64,000 nt of DNA from Bacteroidales bacterium F22 (GCA_029541985.1 CP095414.1:1302001-1366000), one strand, 5' to 3'. Numbered from the stretch's first letter, positions 42,551 to 53,304 are shown. Program-made: numbers and translations. The notes: a model not told the origin generated them from the sequence alone.

Positions 42551-43855
42551 CTAAACTTCTCCCTCAAGAAAAGTTCTAAATCCTTCGTAATCTTTATCTA
42601 AACTAATCGACTGTTTATCACCAGATAAGAAATGGTTCAGTGACTCTGGTATCGCGATGTCAGTCCCTATAATAGGTTCTACCGTATCTTTAAATTTAGC
42701 AGGATGGGCGGTCTCTAAGAATACCCCTACTTCACCAGGACGAATCCCTTCACATAAAGCACGATAAGCACAAGCTCCATGAGGGTCTAGGATATAATCA
42801 TCCTCAGTGTAAACTTTTTTGATGGTCTCTGCAATCTGCTCATCTTTATAAGTAGCTCCACTTATATCTTTAGTTATGGCTTGATGGTCTGCCTGATATA
42901 GAGCTAATACACGTGCGAAATTGGAAGGGTCTCCTACATCCATTGCATTGGCAATCGTAGCGATAGAGGGTTGTGGAGAATAGACAGCAGTCTGTAGGTA
43001 TTGATAAAAAATATCATTCGCATTGTTCGCAGCAATAAATCGCTTGATGGGCAATCCCATCTCTTTACCAAAGAGTCCTGCAGTGATATTACCAAAATTA
43101 CCTGAGGGTACACATACGACTAAATTAGCTGCTTTTCCTTTCTTTTTAAGTTGGGCATAGGCATAGAAATAATAAAATGCTTGAGGTAAGAAACGAGCAA
43201 CATTGATCGAATTGGCAGAAGTCAAGACCAATTTTTCATTTAATTCCTTGTCCATAAATGCTTGTTTCACTAGGGCTTGACAATCATCGAAGGTACCATC
43301 TATTTCAAGAGCTGTAATATTCTGTCCAAGGGTAGTAAATTGCTTCTCCTGAATCAAACTGACCTTCCCTTTTGGATATAACACATATACATGGATGCCC
43401 TCTACTCCTAAGAACCCGTTGGCTACAGCACTACCTGTATCACCTGAAGTAGCTACAAGTACATTGACTAATCGACGCTCTTCTTTCAGAAAATAACCTA
43501 ACAATCGAGCCATAAAACGAGCTCCTACATCTTTAAAGGCAAGGGTCGGACCATGAAATAGTTCAAGAGTATAGATATCCTTATCTACTTTGCGAATCGG
43601 TATATCAAAAGAAAGGGTATCATAAACAATCTTCTTAAGGTCTGCGGCTGGTATATCTTCACCGAAGAAAGCATCAGCTACTTGATAAGCTATTTCTTGC
43701 AATGAAAGCTGTTCTATAGTATCAAAGAAAGAGGCGGGTAATGGTTTGATTGTTCGAGGCATAAATAGCCCTTTGTCAGCTGCTAAGCCTTTGATTACTG
43801 CTTCTTTGAGAGTAGCATCAGCTACTTTGTGGTTAGTTGAATAATATTGTGTCAT
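42551..43855 (-). CDS. thrC: Threonine synthase
   Basis: 434 residues. Converts O-phosphohomoserine to threonine with PLP. Motifs: MQYYSTNHK-type opening (TQYYSTNHKVADATLKEAVIKGLAADKGLFMP), PLP lysine in GPTLAFKDVGARF (about K110), LVATSGDTGSAVANGF and the phosphate-binding VPSGNFGNITAGL. Length fits the long bacterial (class I) form. Last gene of thrA - apgM-like - thrC, 21 bases after the middle gene. Confidence 0.96.
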   Translation of the reverse strand: MTQYYSTNHKVADATLKEAVIKGLAADKGLFMPRTIKPLPASFFDTIEQLSLQEIAYQVADAFFGEDIPAADLKKIVYDTLSFDIPIRKVDKDIYTLELFHGPTLAFKDVGARFMARLLGYFLKEERRLVNVLVATSGDTGSAVANGFLGVEGIHVYVLYPKGKVSLIQEKQFTTLGQNITALEIDGTFDDCQALVKQAFMDKELNEKLVLTSANSINVARFLPQAFYYFYAYAQLKKKGKAANLVVCVPSGNFGNITAGLFGKEMGLPIKRFIAANNANDIFYQYLQTAVYSPQPSIATIANAMDVGDPSNFARVLALYQADHQAITKDISGATYKDEQIAETIKKVYTEDDYILDPHGACAYRALCEGIRPGEVGVFLETAHPAKFKDTVEPIIGTDIAIPESLNHFLSGDKQSISLDKDYEGFRTFLEGEV

Positions 43856-43876
43856 ATTCGTTTATTGTTGAATCAT

Positions 43877-45088
43877 TTAGTTTGCTAAAAACAATTTCAT
43901 AAAGTCATCTTCTGAAATTTTGCCATATCCTCCTTCAGCAGCAGCTTGTTCATCATAGCACGCCACGCTGTCGGCTTCAATTCCGGGATAATAAATCACA
44001 AAAGGAATGGGGTCTGAAGTGTGAGTACGTAGTTCCACTGGTGTCGGATGATCCGGAAGTAAAGCTATCGCTACTGGTTCTTCCCAATATTTTGTCGCCT
44101 GGTAAATTGGTGCCAAGACACGTGCATCGAGATCTTCAATGGTCCGTATCTTGAGAGCTCGATCTCCTTCATGTCCAGCCTCATCAGGTGCTTCGATATG
44201 AAGATAGACGAAATCATCAGTATGCAAAGCCTCGAGTGCTGCTTGCACTTTACCTTCATAGTTGGTGGTATATAATCCTGTGGCTCCTTCTACTGGAATA
44301 TATCGTAGTCCCGCATAGACGCCAATACCACGAATCAAATCAACAGCAGAAATCACACTGCCCTGTTTTATCTGAGGAAATGTTTGCTTCAGTGGAGTCA
44401 TCTTAGGACGATATCCAGGACTCCATGGCCAAATAGCATTGGCACAATCTTTCCCTTCGTTGGCCCGTCGTCTATTGACTGGATGTTCTGCTAATAAGTC
44501 CATAGAACGAAGTATCAAGTCATTGAGCAGATCAGCTGTCTCTTGAGCTTGAGGTACTTCGGCTTGAATCATTAATGGTTTGTAAGGATGTAATGGTTTG
44601 TCGTGAGGAGGGGTGCATTTTAGTCGTTTGTCACCGCCCTTGATGACTATCAGATGTCGGTATTGCACTCCTTTATGAAAAGAGACACGGTCAGTACCTA
44701 GTGCTTGCTGCAAAGCATCAATCAATTCTCCAGCTTCTTCCGTAGTGATATGTCCTGCAGAGTGGTTCTTCAATATGTCACCTTCTATACAGACCAGATT
44801 GAGACGCATAGCCATATCTCCTTCTTCGAGTTTAACGCCCATACTCGCGGCTTCGAGTACACCACGTCCTTCATAGACTTCACGCATCAGATACCCCATG
44901 ATAGCCATGTTGGCAACTTCACTACCTGGATGGAAACCATCTGCGACAGTTTTAAAAAGGCCATTTCGTCCTTTCTGTGCTAACAAATCCATATAAGGTG
45001 TGAAAGCGTATTGAAGCAATGTCTTGTTTCCTAGTTCTTTTGCTGGCCAATCTGCCATACCATCTCCTACAATAATAATTCGTTTCAT
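43877..45088 (-). CDS. ApgM-family protein (cofactor-independent phosphoglycerate mutase-like; probable homoserine kinase)
   Basis: 403 residues of the archaeal-type 2,3-BPG-independent phosphoglycerate mutase family (alkaline-phosphatase fold): IIIVGDGMADWP with metal Asp, the nucleophile Ser in HPGSEVANMAIMGY (about residue 58), EGRGVLEAASMG, YLHIEAPDEAGHEGD, LLPDHPTPVELRTHTSDPIPF. It lies between aspartokinase-homoserine dehydrogenase and threonine synthase, exactly where a homoserine kinase (thrB) is expected and absent. In Bacteroides this gene has been assigned as an alternative homoserine kinase (from memory, on genetic evidence). I favour that role over glycolysis. Confidence 0.88.
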   Translation of the reverse strand: MKRIIIVGDGMADWPAKELGNKTLLQYAFTPYMDLLAQKGRNGLFKTVADGFHPGSEVANMAIMGYLMREVYEGRGVLEAASMGVKLEEGDMAMRLNLVCIEGDILKNHSAGHITTEEAGELIDALQQALGTDRVSFHKGVQYRHLIVIKGGDKRLKCTPPHDKPLHPYKPLMIQAEVPQAQETADLLNDLILRSMDLLAEHPVNRRRANEGKDCANAIWPWSPGYRPKMTPLKQTFPQIKQGSVISAVDLIRGIGVYAGLRYIPVEGATGLYTTNYEGKVQAALEALHTDDFVYLHIEAPDEAGHEGDRALKIRTIEDLDARVLAPIYQATKYWEEPVAIALLPDHPTPVELRTHTSDPIPFVIYYPGIEADSVACYDEQAAAEGGYGKISEDDFMKLFLAN

Positions 45089-45146
45089 ATCCTTTCCTTT
45101 TGTTTAAACTAATTCCTACCCTCTGACACACTTATATATAATAAGC

Positions 45147-47588
45147 CTACACAGATGCTATACGCATGATATCTGCAAAGACACCAGCAGCCGTTACACT
45201 TGCACCTGCCCCATATCCTTGAATCAATAATGGACATTCCTTGTATCTCGCCGTCGTCAATAAGACGATATTATTACTTCCTTCCAATTCATAAAACGGA
45301 TGGTTTCGGTCTACTTCCTCCAGTCCTATTGATGCTTTACCTTTATCCAATCGAGCTACAAAACGGAGACGCTTCCCCTCCTTTTCCATACGTTGACGAC
45401 GCTGTTCAAAAGAAGCATCGAGTTCGGAGATATGTGCCCAGAAGTCTTCTAGTGTCCCTTCAAAATAGTTATCAGGAACAAATAATTTCTGGATTACATC
45501 CTCTTGTTCGATGGCATAGCCTGCCTCACGAGAAAGTATCACGAGTTTGCGCAACACATCCTTTCCGCTGAGGTCTATACGTGGGTCAGGTTCAGCATAT
45601 CCTACTTCTTTAGCTTTGAGTATGGTTTCACTAAAAGGAACATCTGCTGATAAAGTATTGAAGATATAGTTGAGAGTACCCGAGAGAACGGCTTCTATCT
45701 TCGTTATGCGGTCTCCACTTGCTACTAAGTCACTCATCGTATTGATTATAGGTAATCCCGCTCCTACATTGGTTTCGAAAAGGAAACGCACCCCACGATG
45801 ACGTGCAGTACTTTTCAAATCTAAATAATGCTCATATCTAGAAGATGCTGCGACCTTATTGGCAGCTACTACGGATATGTTGTGAGATAGAAGGTCCTTA
45901 TACAATACGGCAACCTCTTCACTTGCTGTCGTATCGACAAATACTGAATTGAAAATATTCATATCTACGATACGCTTGCCCAATGACATCGCATTGGATG
46001 GAATACCGTCAGTCTTGAGTAGATTTTTGTAATTTGCTAAGTCGATGCCACTTCCTTCACGCTGAAGAAGGAGTCGACGGCTATTTGCTATCCCTACGAC
46101 ACGCAATTTTAATCGATTTTCTTCCATCAGTTTGACTTGTTGTTTGCGCAACTGTTCTATCAGCGAACTACCTACAGTACCTATACCACAGATAAATAAG
46201 TTCAGCACTTTGTATTCTGATAAGAAGAAAGAATCATGTATCACATTGAGTGCTTTTCTAAGAGATTCTTTGGTGATAACGAAGGAGATATTGGTTTCCG
46301 AAGCTCCTTGAGCACAAGCGATGACATTGATTCCATTGCTTCCTAGCGTTCCAAATAATTTCCCTGCTATCCCTGTAGTATGTTTCATATGTTCTCCCAC
46401 AATGGCTACGGTAGCCAAATCGGGTTCTGAAGTGACTTCTGACATCTCTCCTGATTTGATTTCAGCTGCAAACTCTTGATTGAGTACTTTACAAGCAACT
46501 ACTGCATCAGCATTTCTGACACCAATAGATGTACTATTTTCTGAGGATGCTTGAGAGACAAGAAAGACACTAATCCCATTCTTTGCAAGCACACGAAAGA
46601 TTCTATAATTCACACCGATGACGCCAACCATACCTAGCCCAGTAATGGTAATCAAACTAGTATCATTGATACTAGAGATTCCTTTTATGGCTTGAGCATG
46701 ACTATCACGACGATGATTAGAAACCAAGGTGCCTGGTGATTCTGGATTGAATGTATTCTTTATTAAAATTGGTATATCTTTCTCACATACAGGATAGATT
46801 GTCGGTGGATAAAGTACCTTGGCTCCAAAGTTGCAAAGTTCCATCGCTTCGACATAAGTTAATTCTTTGATGGTATATGCACGTGAAATGACACGGGGAT
46901 CAGCGGTCATAAATCCATCTACATCTGTCCAAATCTCTAATATCGTAGCATCTAATGTAGCCGCTATTATAGATGCGGTATAATCAGAGCCACCTCTTCC
47001 TAAGTTTGTCGTATAGTTCGTCTCGGAATCACAGGAAATGAATCCTCCCACGACAGTACATCTGCCCATGTGTTTAAACTTCTGTTTTATGGCTTGATGA
47101 GTAGCCTCTTGGTCAAGGAGGTGACGCCCGTGACGCTGTAATGTCTTGATTAAGTATCGAGCATCAATCCACTCAGAATCGTTCAATACTGCTGAGATGA
47201 TGATAGAACTCAATCGCTCACCATAGCTAACGATGGTATCAGCAGATTTCTGAGACAGGTCATGAACGAGATAAACACCTTGAAAAATATCTTTGAGTTC
47301 GGCCAATAATTTATTGACTCTCGTATTGAGAGCTTCACGTTCTGGTGAATCTGGCAATACTTCTTTAATCAAATTTGTATGCCTAAGTACTATCTGCTGA
47401 TATTCCTCTTCATAAGCTGCATCTCCAGATACTGCCAGACGAGAAGTGCTAATCAGCCTATCTGTAACGCCCCCCAAAGCGGAAACGACGACAACTAAGG
47501 ATTCTTCACTTGATTCTACAATTTGTTTAAGACGACGGACGCTTGCAGGTGAACCGACACTTGTACCTCCGAATTTAAGAACTTTCAT
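45147..47588 (-). CDS. thrA: Bifunctional aspartokinase / homoserine dehydrogenase I
   Basis: 813 residues. N-terminal aspartokinase (MKVLKFGGTSVGSPASV, LGRGGSDYTASIIAA), central ACT repeats (about 315-460: ITGLGMVGVIGVNYRIFRVLAKNGISV), C-terminal homoserine dehydrogenase (LFICGIGTVGSSLIEQL, AANKVAAS, VGAGLPIINTMSDLVASGD). Catalyses the first and third steps of threonine/methionine synthesis. I choose ATG 47588: the upstream extension would begin before the predicted transcription start and is not conserved. Gap to the next gene is 58 bases. No leader peptide rich in Thr/Ile was seen. Confidence 0.97.
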   Translation of the reverse strand: MKVLKFGGTSVGSPASVRRLKQIVESSEESLVVVVSALGGVTDRLISTSRLAVSGDAAYEEEYQQIVLRHTNLIKEVLPDSPEREALNTRVNKLLAELKDIFQGVYLVHDLSQKSADTIVSYGERLSSIIISAVLNDSEWIDARYLIKTLQRHGRHLLDQEATHQAIKQKFKHMGRCTVVGGFISCDSETNYTTNLGRGGSDYTASIIAATLDATILEIWTDVDGFMTADPRVISRAYTIKELTYVEAMELCNFGAKVLYPPTIYPVCEKDIPILIKNTFNPESPGTLVSNHRRDSHAQAIKGISSINDTSLITITGLGMVGVIGVNYRIFRVLAKNGISVFLVSQASSENSTSIGVRNADAVVACKVLNQEFAAEIKSGEMSEVTSEPDLATVAIVGEHMKHTTGIAGKLFGTLGSNGINVIACAQGASETNISFVITKESLRKALNVIHDSFFLSEYKVLNLFICGIGTVGSSLIEQLRKQQVKLMEENRLKLRVVGIANSRRLLLQREGSGIDLANYKNLLKTDGIPSNAMSLGKRIVDMNIFNSVFVDTTASEEVAVLYKDLLSHNISVVAANKVAASSRYEHYLDLKSTARHRGVRFLFETNVGAGLPIINTMSDLVASGDRITKIEAVLSGTLNYIFNTLSADVPFSETILKAKEVGYAEPDPRIDLSGKDVLRKLVILSREAGYAIEQEDVIQKLFVPDNYFEGTLEDFWAHISELDASFEQRRQRMEKEGKRLRFVARLDKGKASIGLEEVDRNHPFYELEGSNNIVLLTTARYKECPLLIQGYGAGASVTAAGVFADIMRIASV

Positions 47589-47627
47589 ATTGATTGTTTT
47601 ATACCTTAGTTTTGTTATTAATTCATG

Positions 47628-47635
47628 CAAAAATA
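47628..47635 (-). promoter_or_regulatory. -7 element of the threonine operon
   Basis: Minus-strand TATTTTTG, start predicted near 47620, about 33 bases before the thrA ATG. Supports the shorter thrA start. Confidence 0.5.
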
Positions 47636-47765
47636 GTGTTTTAAGCTTACATTCTATCATCTATTTTCTTTTTTTTTGAGCATAAAGTTCACAAGAGAGG
47701 AAAAAAGAGGGAAAATATTTTTCAAGATTAATAGCAAAACGTCAACTTAACATGAAGAAAATCGT

Positions 47766-47773
47766 TATATTTG
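47766..47773 (+). promoter_or_regulatory. -7 element of the asparaginase gene
   Basis: TATATTTG 25 bases before the ATG; no TTTG box at the usual distance. Confidence 0.5.
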
Positions 47774-47798
47774 CTCCTTAAATACAACAAAATAGCCC

Positions 47799-48833
47799 AT
47801 GCCAAGTAAGAAAAGTAACGTTCTGTTAATTTACACCGGTGGAACTATCGGTATGATCACTGATAAGTATAGTGGAGCATTACATAATTTCCAACTAGAC
47901 CAGTTAATGCGCTACATACCTGAGATGAAGCAAGCTAATTGCACCATGGACAGCTACACATTTTCGCCGCCCATTGACTCGAGCGATATGGAACCAAAAA
48001 TTTGGGTCCGATTAGCCAAAATCATAGCTGACAATTACGACAAGCATGACGGTTTTGTGATTTTACATGGTACAGACACGATGGCTTACACAGCTTCGGC
48101 TCTAAGTTTTATGTTGAGTGGTCTGAATAAGCCAGTGATTCTCACTGGGTCTCAGCTCCCTATTGGTGCATTGCGTACTGATGGAAAAGAAAATTTACTG
48201 ACAAGTATAGAAATTGCAGCGACCAAGATTGATGGCCATGCTGCAGTACCTGAAGTATGTATCTTCTTTGAACATAAATTGCTTCGTGGTAATCGTACCA
48301 TCAAGCTTCAGGCTGAAAACTTTAATGCCTTTAGGTCATACAACCACCCTAGATTAGCAGATTGCGGAATAGATATCAACTATAATTTTGAAAGTATCTT
48401 GCCTTATAAAAAAGGAAAGGTACTCGTACCTCAAACAACAATGTGCCAAGATGTAGTCATCTTGAAGTTGTTTACTGGTATCCAAGAACATGTGGTCAAC
48501 GCAATTCTGAATATCCCTCATCTAAAAGGGGTAGTGCTAGAAAGTTTCGGGTCAGGAAATGCGCCTCAAAAAGCATGGCTTATAGAAGCCGTACGCAAAG
48601 CAACTCTCAAAGGGATTGTTATCATAAATATCACCCAATGTCTACAAGGTTCTGTACAGATGGAACGCTATGCGACAGGATTACATCTCAGTCAGGCTGG
48701 CGTCGTTAGTGGAGCCGACATGACCACAGAAAGTGCAATCACTAAGTTGATGTTTCTCTTTGGACAAGGCCTGCAAGCAGATGAAGTACGAACTAAGATG
48801 GTGGAATCTATAGCAGGTGAAATTAGCTGCTAA
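47799..48833 (+). CDS. ansA: Type I asparaginase
   Basis: 344 residues, no signal peptide, so cytosolic. Hydrolyses L-asparagine to aspartate and ammonia. Active-site motif 1 IYTGGTIGMI (Thr in GGTIG, residue 15) and motif 2 LHGTDTMAYTASALSFML (about 88-105) with the Thr-Asp pair; also LTGSQLPIGALRTDG. Length and motifs match bacterial AnsA. Supplies aspartate next to the aspartate-derived threonine operon, divergently oriented. Confidence 0.93.
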   Translation: MPSKKSNVLLIYTGGTIGMITDKYSGALHNFQLDQLMRYIPEMKQANCTMDSYTFSPPIDSSDMEPKIWVRLAKIIADNYDKHDGFVILHGTDTMAYTASALSFMLSGLNKPVILTGSQLPIGALRTDGKENLLTSIEIAATKIDGHAAVPEVCIFFEHKLLRGNRTIKLQAENFNAFRSYNHPRLADCGIDINYNFESILPYKKGKVLVPQTTMCQDVVILKLFTGIQEHVVNAILNIPHLKGVVLESFGSGNAPQKAWLIEAVRKATLKGIVIINITQCLQGSVQMERYATGLHLSQAGVVSGADMTTESAITKLMFLFGQGLQADEVRTKMVESIAGEISC

Positions 48834-48942
48834 TTCACGGTCTAAAAACTAGATAATCGAACTAAGAGTAGAAAAGAGTTATAAAATCTTATTTAAATAA
48901 CGATTTTTTTCCACAATGATAGTTCAGATTATCCTAAAAGTG

Positions 48943-48950
48943 TATATTTG
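48943..48950 (+). promoter_or_regulatory. -7 element of mutAB
   Basis: TATATTTG, leader of about 80 bases to the chosen mutA ATG at 49034. No cobalamin riboswitch was recognised in the leader. Confidence 0.5.
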
Positions 48951-49033
48951 TTGCGATTATCTGAACATGGTGAGATGTGTTCTTTTAAAACTCAATGCGT
49001 CCACCTAAAAAATATATTTTGATTAAAAAAACT

Positions 49034-50869
49034 ATGGCAAACAGCAAAGAAAAGCTCTTTTCAGACTTTTCACCTGTATCTACTCAGCAGTGGTTAGATA
49101 AGATGAATGTGGACCTCAAAGGTGCCAACTTTGAGAAGAGACTCGTTTGGAAGACAAACGAAGGTTTTAAGGTTCAGCCTTTTTACCGCAGAGAAGACTT
49201 AGAAGGTCTTAAGCTTACCGATGCACTACCTGGAGAATTTCCTTATGTACGCGGTACGAAAACGAACAATGACTGGTATGTACGTCAAGAAATTGGTGGA
49301 TCATCTCCAGAAGCAATGAATGCGAAAGCTCTTGATATAATGATGAAGGGGGTTACTTCTTTATCTTTCCATCTTGATTCTCAAAAATTAGATGCAGCTT
49401 ATATCGAGGTTCTTCTCCACCATGTAGCAGCTGATGCAGTCGAATTGAACTTCGATGTATGTCAAGCAAAAGTAGTGGAATTAGCAAAATTGCTTGCTGA
49501 TTACTTCACAAAACAAGGTTATGACTTAGCGAAATTAGAAGGTTCTATCCAATATGATTTCTACGGTCGTATGCTTGCTAAAGGTAAGGAACTAGGAAAT
49601 GTAGTTGAGACTAGTAAAGCACTTTTGGAAGCAGTACAAACATTGCCAAACTTCCGTATCTTTACTGTCAATGCAACTTTATTGAACAATGCAGGTTCGT
49701 TTATTGCTCAAGAATTGGGTAATGCACTAGCTTGGGGTAATGAATGGATGCAAGCACTTACTGAGGGTGGAATCGCTGCAGACGAAGTAGCCAAACGAAT
49801 CAAATTCAATCTAGGTATTGGTTCTAACTACTTCATGGAATTGGCTAAATTCCGCACAGCTCGTATGTTATGGGCTTCTATTGTAGCTAAATATACAGAC
49901 AACAAAGAGGTAGCTAAAGCACGTATTCATGCTGAAACTTCTAGATTCAATATGACCATGTATGATGCTCATGTGAATTTACTTCGTTCTCAAACTGAAG
50001 CAATGTCTGCTGCTCTTGCTGGTGTCGATTCAATGACTGTGGTTCCTTTTGATACGACTTATGAGAAATCTGATGATTTTTCTGAACGTATCGCTCGTAA
50101 TCAACAACTTCTTCTTAAGGAAGAATCTTATTTTGAGAAGGTCGTAGATCCTGCTGCAGGTTCTTACTATATCGAACATCTTACTGACGCTATCGCTAAA
50201 GAGGCTTGGAAGATATTCTTAGAAATAGAAGAAGATGGTGGTTTCTATACTTGTATCAAGTCAGGAATTATCCAGAAAAATATAAATGCTAGTAACGAGA
50301 AACGTCATTTACATGTAGCTCAACGTCGTGAATCTCTTCTTGGTACTAACCAATTCCCTAACTTCAATGAGGCTGCTGATAGCAAACGACCAATAGCTCC
50401 TGGTGAGCCATGTGGTAATGACTGCGATACATTGAACTTCAATCGTGAAGCAGATGAGTTTGAAGCACTTCGTCTTGAGACTGAAGCAGCAGCTAAACGA
50501 CCAAAAGCATTTATGCTTACTATTGGTAATCTAAATATGCGTCAAGCTCGTGCGCAATATTCATGTAATTTCTTAGCATGTGCTGGGTATGAGGTGATAG
50601 ATAATCTAGGTTTCAAAACAGTAGAAGAAGGTGCTCAAGCAGCCAAAGATGCTGGTGCTGATATCGTAGTGCTTTGTTCTAGCGATGATGAATATGCTGA
50701 ATATGCTATTCCTGCATTCGAAGCAGTAGGCAAAGATAGCCTATTCATAGTAGCTGGTAATCCTAAGTGTGCAGACGATCTTCGTGCTGCTGGTATCGAG
50801 AACTTTATCCATGTACGTGTCAATGTATTGGAAACTTTGCAGGCATTCAACGCTAAACTATTGAAGTAA
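49034..50869 (+). CDS. mutA: Methylmalonyl-CoA mutase small (beta) subunit
   Basis: 611 residues. Structural partner of MutB in the heterodimeric mutase that interconverts succinyl-CoA and R-methylmalonyl-CoA. It opens [39 protein letters not shown] and has the barrel domain plus a C-terminal B12-like Rossmann domain whose DxHxxG cobalamin motif is missing, as usual for this subunit. An ATG 13 codons upstream exists but gives a non-conserved lysine-rich stretch. Codons such as GGT and CGT dominate, suggesting high expression. mutB starts 2 bases after its stop. Confidence 0.95.
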   Translation: MANSKEKLFSDFSPVSTQQWLDKMNVDLKGANFEKRLVWKTNEGFKVQPFYRREDLEGLKLTDALPGEFPYVRGTKTNNDWYVRQEIGGSSPEAMNAKALDIMMKGVTSLSFHLDSQKLDAAYIEVLLHHVAADAVELNFDVCQAKVVELAKLLADYFTKQGYDLAKLEGSIQYDFYGRMLAKGKELGNVVETSKALLEAVQTLPNFRIFTVNATLLNNAGSFIAQELGNALAWGNEWMQALTEGGIAADEVAKRIKFNLGIGSNYFMELAKFRTARMLWASIVAKYTDNKEVAKARIHAETSRFNMTMYDAHVNLLRSQTEAMSAALAGVDSMTVVPFDTTYEKSDDFSERIARNQQLLLKEESYFEKVVDPAAGSYYIEHLTDAIAKEAWKIFLEIEEDGGFYTCIKSGIIQKNINASNEKRHLHVAQRRESLLGTNQFPNFNEAADSKRPIAPGEPCGNDCDTLNFNREADEFEALRLETEAAAKRPKAFMLTIGNLNMRQARAQYSCNFLACAGYEVIDNLGFKTVEEGAQAAKDAGADIVVLCSSDDEYAEYAIPAFEAVGKDSLFIVAGNPKCADDLRAAGIENFIHVRVNVLETLQAFNAKLLK

Positions 50870-50871
50870 AG

Positions 50872-53019
50872 ATGAGAAAGAATTTTAAAGATATAGATAT
50901 TTATGCTGCCATCAAGCCATCTAATGGTACAGCATGGCAAGAGGCTCATGGAATCAAAGAGGACTGGAAAACTCCAGAACTGATTGATGTGAAGCCTATA
51001 TATACAAAAGAAGATGTCGAAGGCATGGAGCATCTTGACTTCGTAGCTGGATTGCCTCCTTTTCTACGTGGACCATACTCTATGATGTATGCTTTTCGTC
51101 CATGGACTATTCGTCAGTATGCTGGTTTCTCAACTGCTGAAGAGTCAAATGCATTTTATCGCCGAAATCTTGCTGCAGGTCAGAAAGGACTTTCCGTAGC
51201 ATTTGATTTGGCTACTCACCGTGGATATGATCCTGACCACGAACGTGTCGTTGGTGATGTGGGTAAAGCTGGTGTGTCTATTTGTTCATTGGAGAACATG
51301 AAAGTATTATTCGATGGTATCCCATTGAATAAGATGTCTGTCTCTATGACTATGAATGGTGCAGTACTTCCTATTCTTGCATTCTACATCAATGCTGGTC
51401 TAGAACAAGGGGCTAAATTGGAAGAAATGGCTGGTACTATTCAAAATGATATTCTTAAAGAATTCATGGTGCGTAATACATACATTTATCCACCTGCATT
51501 TTCTATGCGTATCATCTCTGACATCTTTGAGTATACTTCACAAAAGATGCCTAAGTTCAACTCTATATCAATCTCTGGTTACCACATGCAAGAAGCAGGT
51601 GCTACAGCAGATATTGAGTTAGCTTATACCCTAGCCGATGGTCTAGAATATCTACGTGCTGGAATCGCAGCAGGTATCGACATTGATGCTTTTGCACCTC
51701 GTCTTTCATTCTTCTGGGCTATTGGAAAGAACCATTTCATGGAGATTGCTAAGATGCGTGCTGCACGTATGCTTTGGGCGAAGATTGTAAAACAATTCAA
51801 TCCTAAAAACCCTAAGTCTATGACATTGCGTACTCACTGTCAAACTTCTGGTTGGTCACTAACTGAACAAGATCCATTTAACAATGTAGGTCGTACTTGT
51901 ATCGAAGCAATGGCTGCAGTTCTTGGTCATACTCAATCTCTTCATACCAACGCTTTGGATGAGGCTATTGCATTGCCAACTGACTTTTCTGCTCGTATCG
52001 CACGTAATACTCAGATTTATATCCAAGAAGAAACTCAAGTTTGTAAAAATATCGACCCTTGGGCTGGTTCTTACTATGTAGAGTCATTGACTCAAAAAAT
52101 CGTAGAAAAAGCTTGGGAAAGATTGGAAGAAATCGAGAAATTAGGTGGTATGGCTAAGGCTATCGAAACAGGTGTACCTAAGATGCGTATCGAAGAAGCA
52201 TCTGCTCGTACTCAAGCCCGTATCGATTCTGGTCAACAAACAATTATTGGTGTCAATAAATACCGTCTTGCTAAAGAAGACCCTATTGATATTCTCGATA
52301 TTGATAATACTGCTGTTCGTAAAGAACAAATCGAAGGACTTGAAGCACTCAAAGCAAAACGTGATGAAGCTAAAGTTAAAGAAGCGCTTGATGCCATCAC
52401 TAAATGCGTAGAGACTAAAGAAGGTAACCTTCTTGAATTGGCTGTCAAAGCTGCTTCTGTACGCGCTACTTTGGGTGAAATTTCATACGCTTGCGAAACG
52501 ATCGTAGGCCGTTATAAAGCACAAATTAGAACTATTGAAGGCGTGTACTCATCAGAATCAAAAGGAGACAAGGATTACGAACGTGCTTGTCAATTAACAG
52601 AAGAATTTGCTAAACGAGAAGGTCGTCAACCTCGTATCATGATTGCCAAAATGGGACAAGATGGTCATGACCGTGGTGGTAAAGTTGTAGCTACTGGTTA
52701 CGCTGATTGCGGTTTTGACGTGGATATGGGACCTTTGTTCCAGACTCCTGCAGAGGCTGCTCGTGAGGCTGTAGAGAATGATGTCAACGTGGTAGGTGTA
52801 TCTTCACTTGCTGCTGGACATAAGACATTGATTCCTCAGATTATGGAAGAACTTAAGAAATTAGGTCGTGAAGATATCGTCGTCATTGCTGGTGGTGTCA
52901 TTCCTGCACAGGATTATGACTTCCTATACAAGGCAGGTGTAGCGGCAATCTTTGGCCCTGGATCTTCAGTCATGAAAAGTGCATGCACTATCATGGATGT
53001 TCTTCTAGGAGACAAGTAA
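50872..53019 (+). CDS. mutB: Methylmalonyl-CoA mutase large (alpha) subunit
   Basis: 715 residues. Catalytic, adenosylcobalamin-dependent subunit. Barrel motifs [68 protein letters not shown] and [15 protein letters not shown] are complete. The B12 domain has [24 protein letters not shown], including the cobalt-ligand His (DxHxxG, about residue 601). Part of the succinate-to-propionate pathway of Bacteroidales; epimerase and decarboxylase genes are not in the window. A strong terminator follows. Confidence 0.97.
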   Translation: MRKNFKDIDIYAAIKPSNGTAWQEAHGIKEDWKTPELIDVKPIYTKEDVEGMEHLDFVAGLPPFLRGPYSMMYAFRPWTIRQYAGFSTAEESNAFYRRNLAAGQKGLSVAFDLATHRGYDPDHERVVGDVGKAGVSICSLENMKVLFDGIPLNKMSVSMTMNGAVLPILAFYINAGLEQGAKLEEMAGTIQNDILKEFMVRNTYIYPPAFSMRIISDIFEYTSQKMPKFNSISISGYHMQEAGATADIELAYTLADGLEYLRAGIAAGIDIDAFAPRLSFFWAIGKNHFMEIAKMRAARMLWAKIVKQFNPKNPKSMTLRTHCQTSGWSLTEQDPFNNVGRTCIEAMAAVLGHTQSLHTNALDEAIALPTDFSARIARNTQIYIQEETQVCKNIDPWAGSYYVESLTQKIVEKAWERLEEIEKLGGMAKAIETGVPKMRIEEASARTQARIDSGQQTIIGVNKYRLAKEDPIDILDIDNTAVRKEQIEGLEALKAKRDEAKVKEALDAITKCVETKEGNLLELAVKAASVRATLGEISYACETIVGRYKAQIRTIEGVYSSESKGDKDYERACQLTEEFAKREGRQPRIMIAKMGQDGHDRGGKVVATGYADCGFDVDMGPLFQTPAEAAREAVENDVNVVGVSSLAAGHKTLIPQIMEELKKLGREDIVVIAGGVIPAQDYDFLYKAGVAAIFGPGSSVMKSACTIMDVLLGDK

Positions 53020-53083
53020 TACTTAGCGTATTCAATAAGTAGTAAATGATTAATATCAGTTACCGCTTATCACATATCACAAT

Positions 53084-53117
53084 AAAGGGCAAAGCTAAAT
53101 AATAGCTTTGCCCTTTT
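53084..53117 (+). terminator. Terminator of mutAB
   Basis: 14-bp perfect stem AAAGGGCAAAGCTA (53084-53097) / TAGCTTTGCCCTTT (53103-53116) with a 5-base loop and a short T-run. Confidence 0.8.
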
Positions 53118-53167
53118 GCTTTATCCTCTTTTCATATCACGTATAAACCAATAAGCTCACTTTACCT

Positions 53168-53181
53168 CGCAATCGTTTGCA
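53168..53181. promoter_or_regulatory. LacI-type operator-like palindrome, upstream copy
   Basis: CGCAATCGTTTGCA matches the LacI-family consensus TGCAAACGTTTGCA at 12 of 14 positions; the right half is perfect. It lies about 55 bases before the -7 element at 53236. Confidence 0.5.
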
Positions 53182-53235
53182 TTTCTAACTTGCCTTATTC
53201 TCTCACTTCAGGTCATAGATATCCTGAAAGTATTG

Positions 53236-53243
53236 TATCTTTG
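53236..53243 (+). promoter_or_regulatory. -7 element of the amylase operon
   Basis: TATCTTTG; start predicted near 53250, leader about 70 bases. No clear -33 box. The 302-base gap 53020-53321 otherwise holds the mutAB terminator and the two operator-like sites. Confidence 0.55.
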
Positions 53244-53290
53244 ATTATATAATATTGACGTGTTACTCACTGTTATATGCACAAAACCTA

Positions 53291-53304
53291 TGCAAACGTT
53301 TAAT
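53291..53304. promoter_or_regulatory. LacI-type operator-like palindrome, downstream copy
   Basis: TGCAAACGTTTAAT has a perfect left half of the LacI-type consensus (11 of 14 overall) with the central AAACGTTT palindrome. It lies in the leader, 123 bases centre-to-centre from the upstream copy, so the two bracket the promoter. Confidence 0.5.

Noticed and set aside
47589-47640. Thr/Ile attenuator leader in front of thrA
   Set aside because: The predicted leader is only about 33 bases, with no Thr/Ile-rich frame and no terminator hairpin.
47589-47660. 24-residue N-terminal extension of ThrA
   Set aside because: Aspartokinases start at the KVLKFGGTSV motif, and the -7 element at 47628-47635 lies inside the extension.
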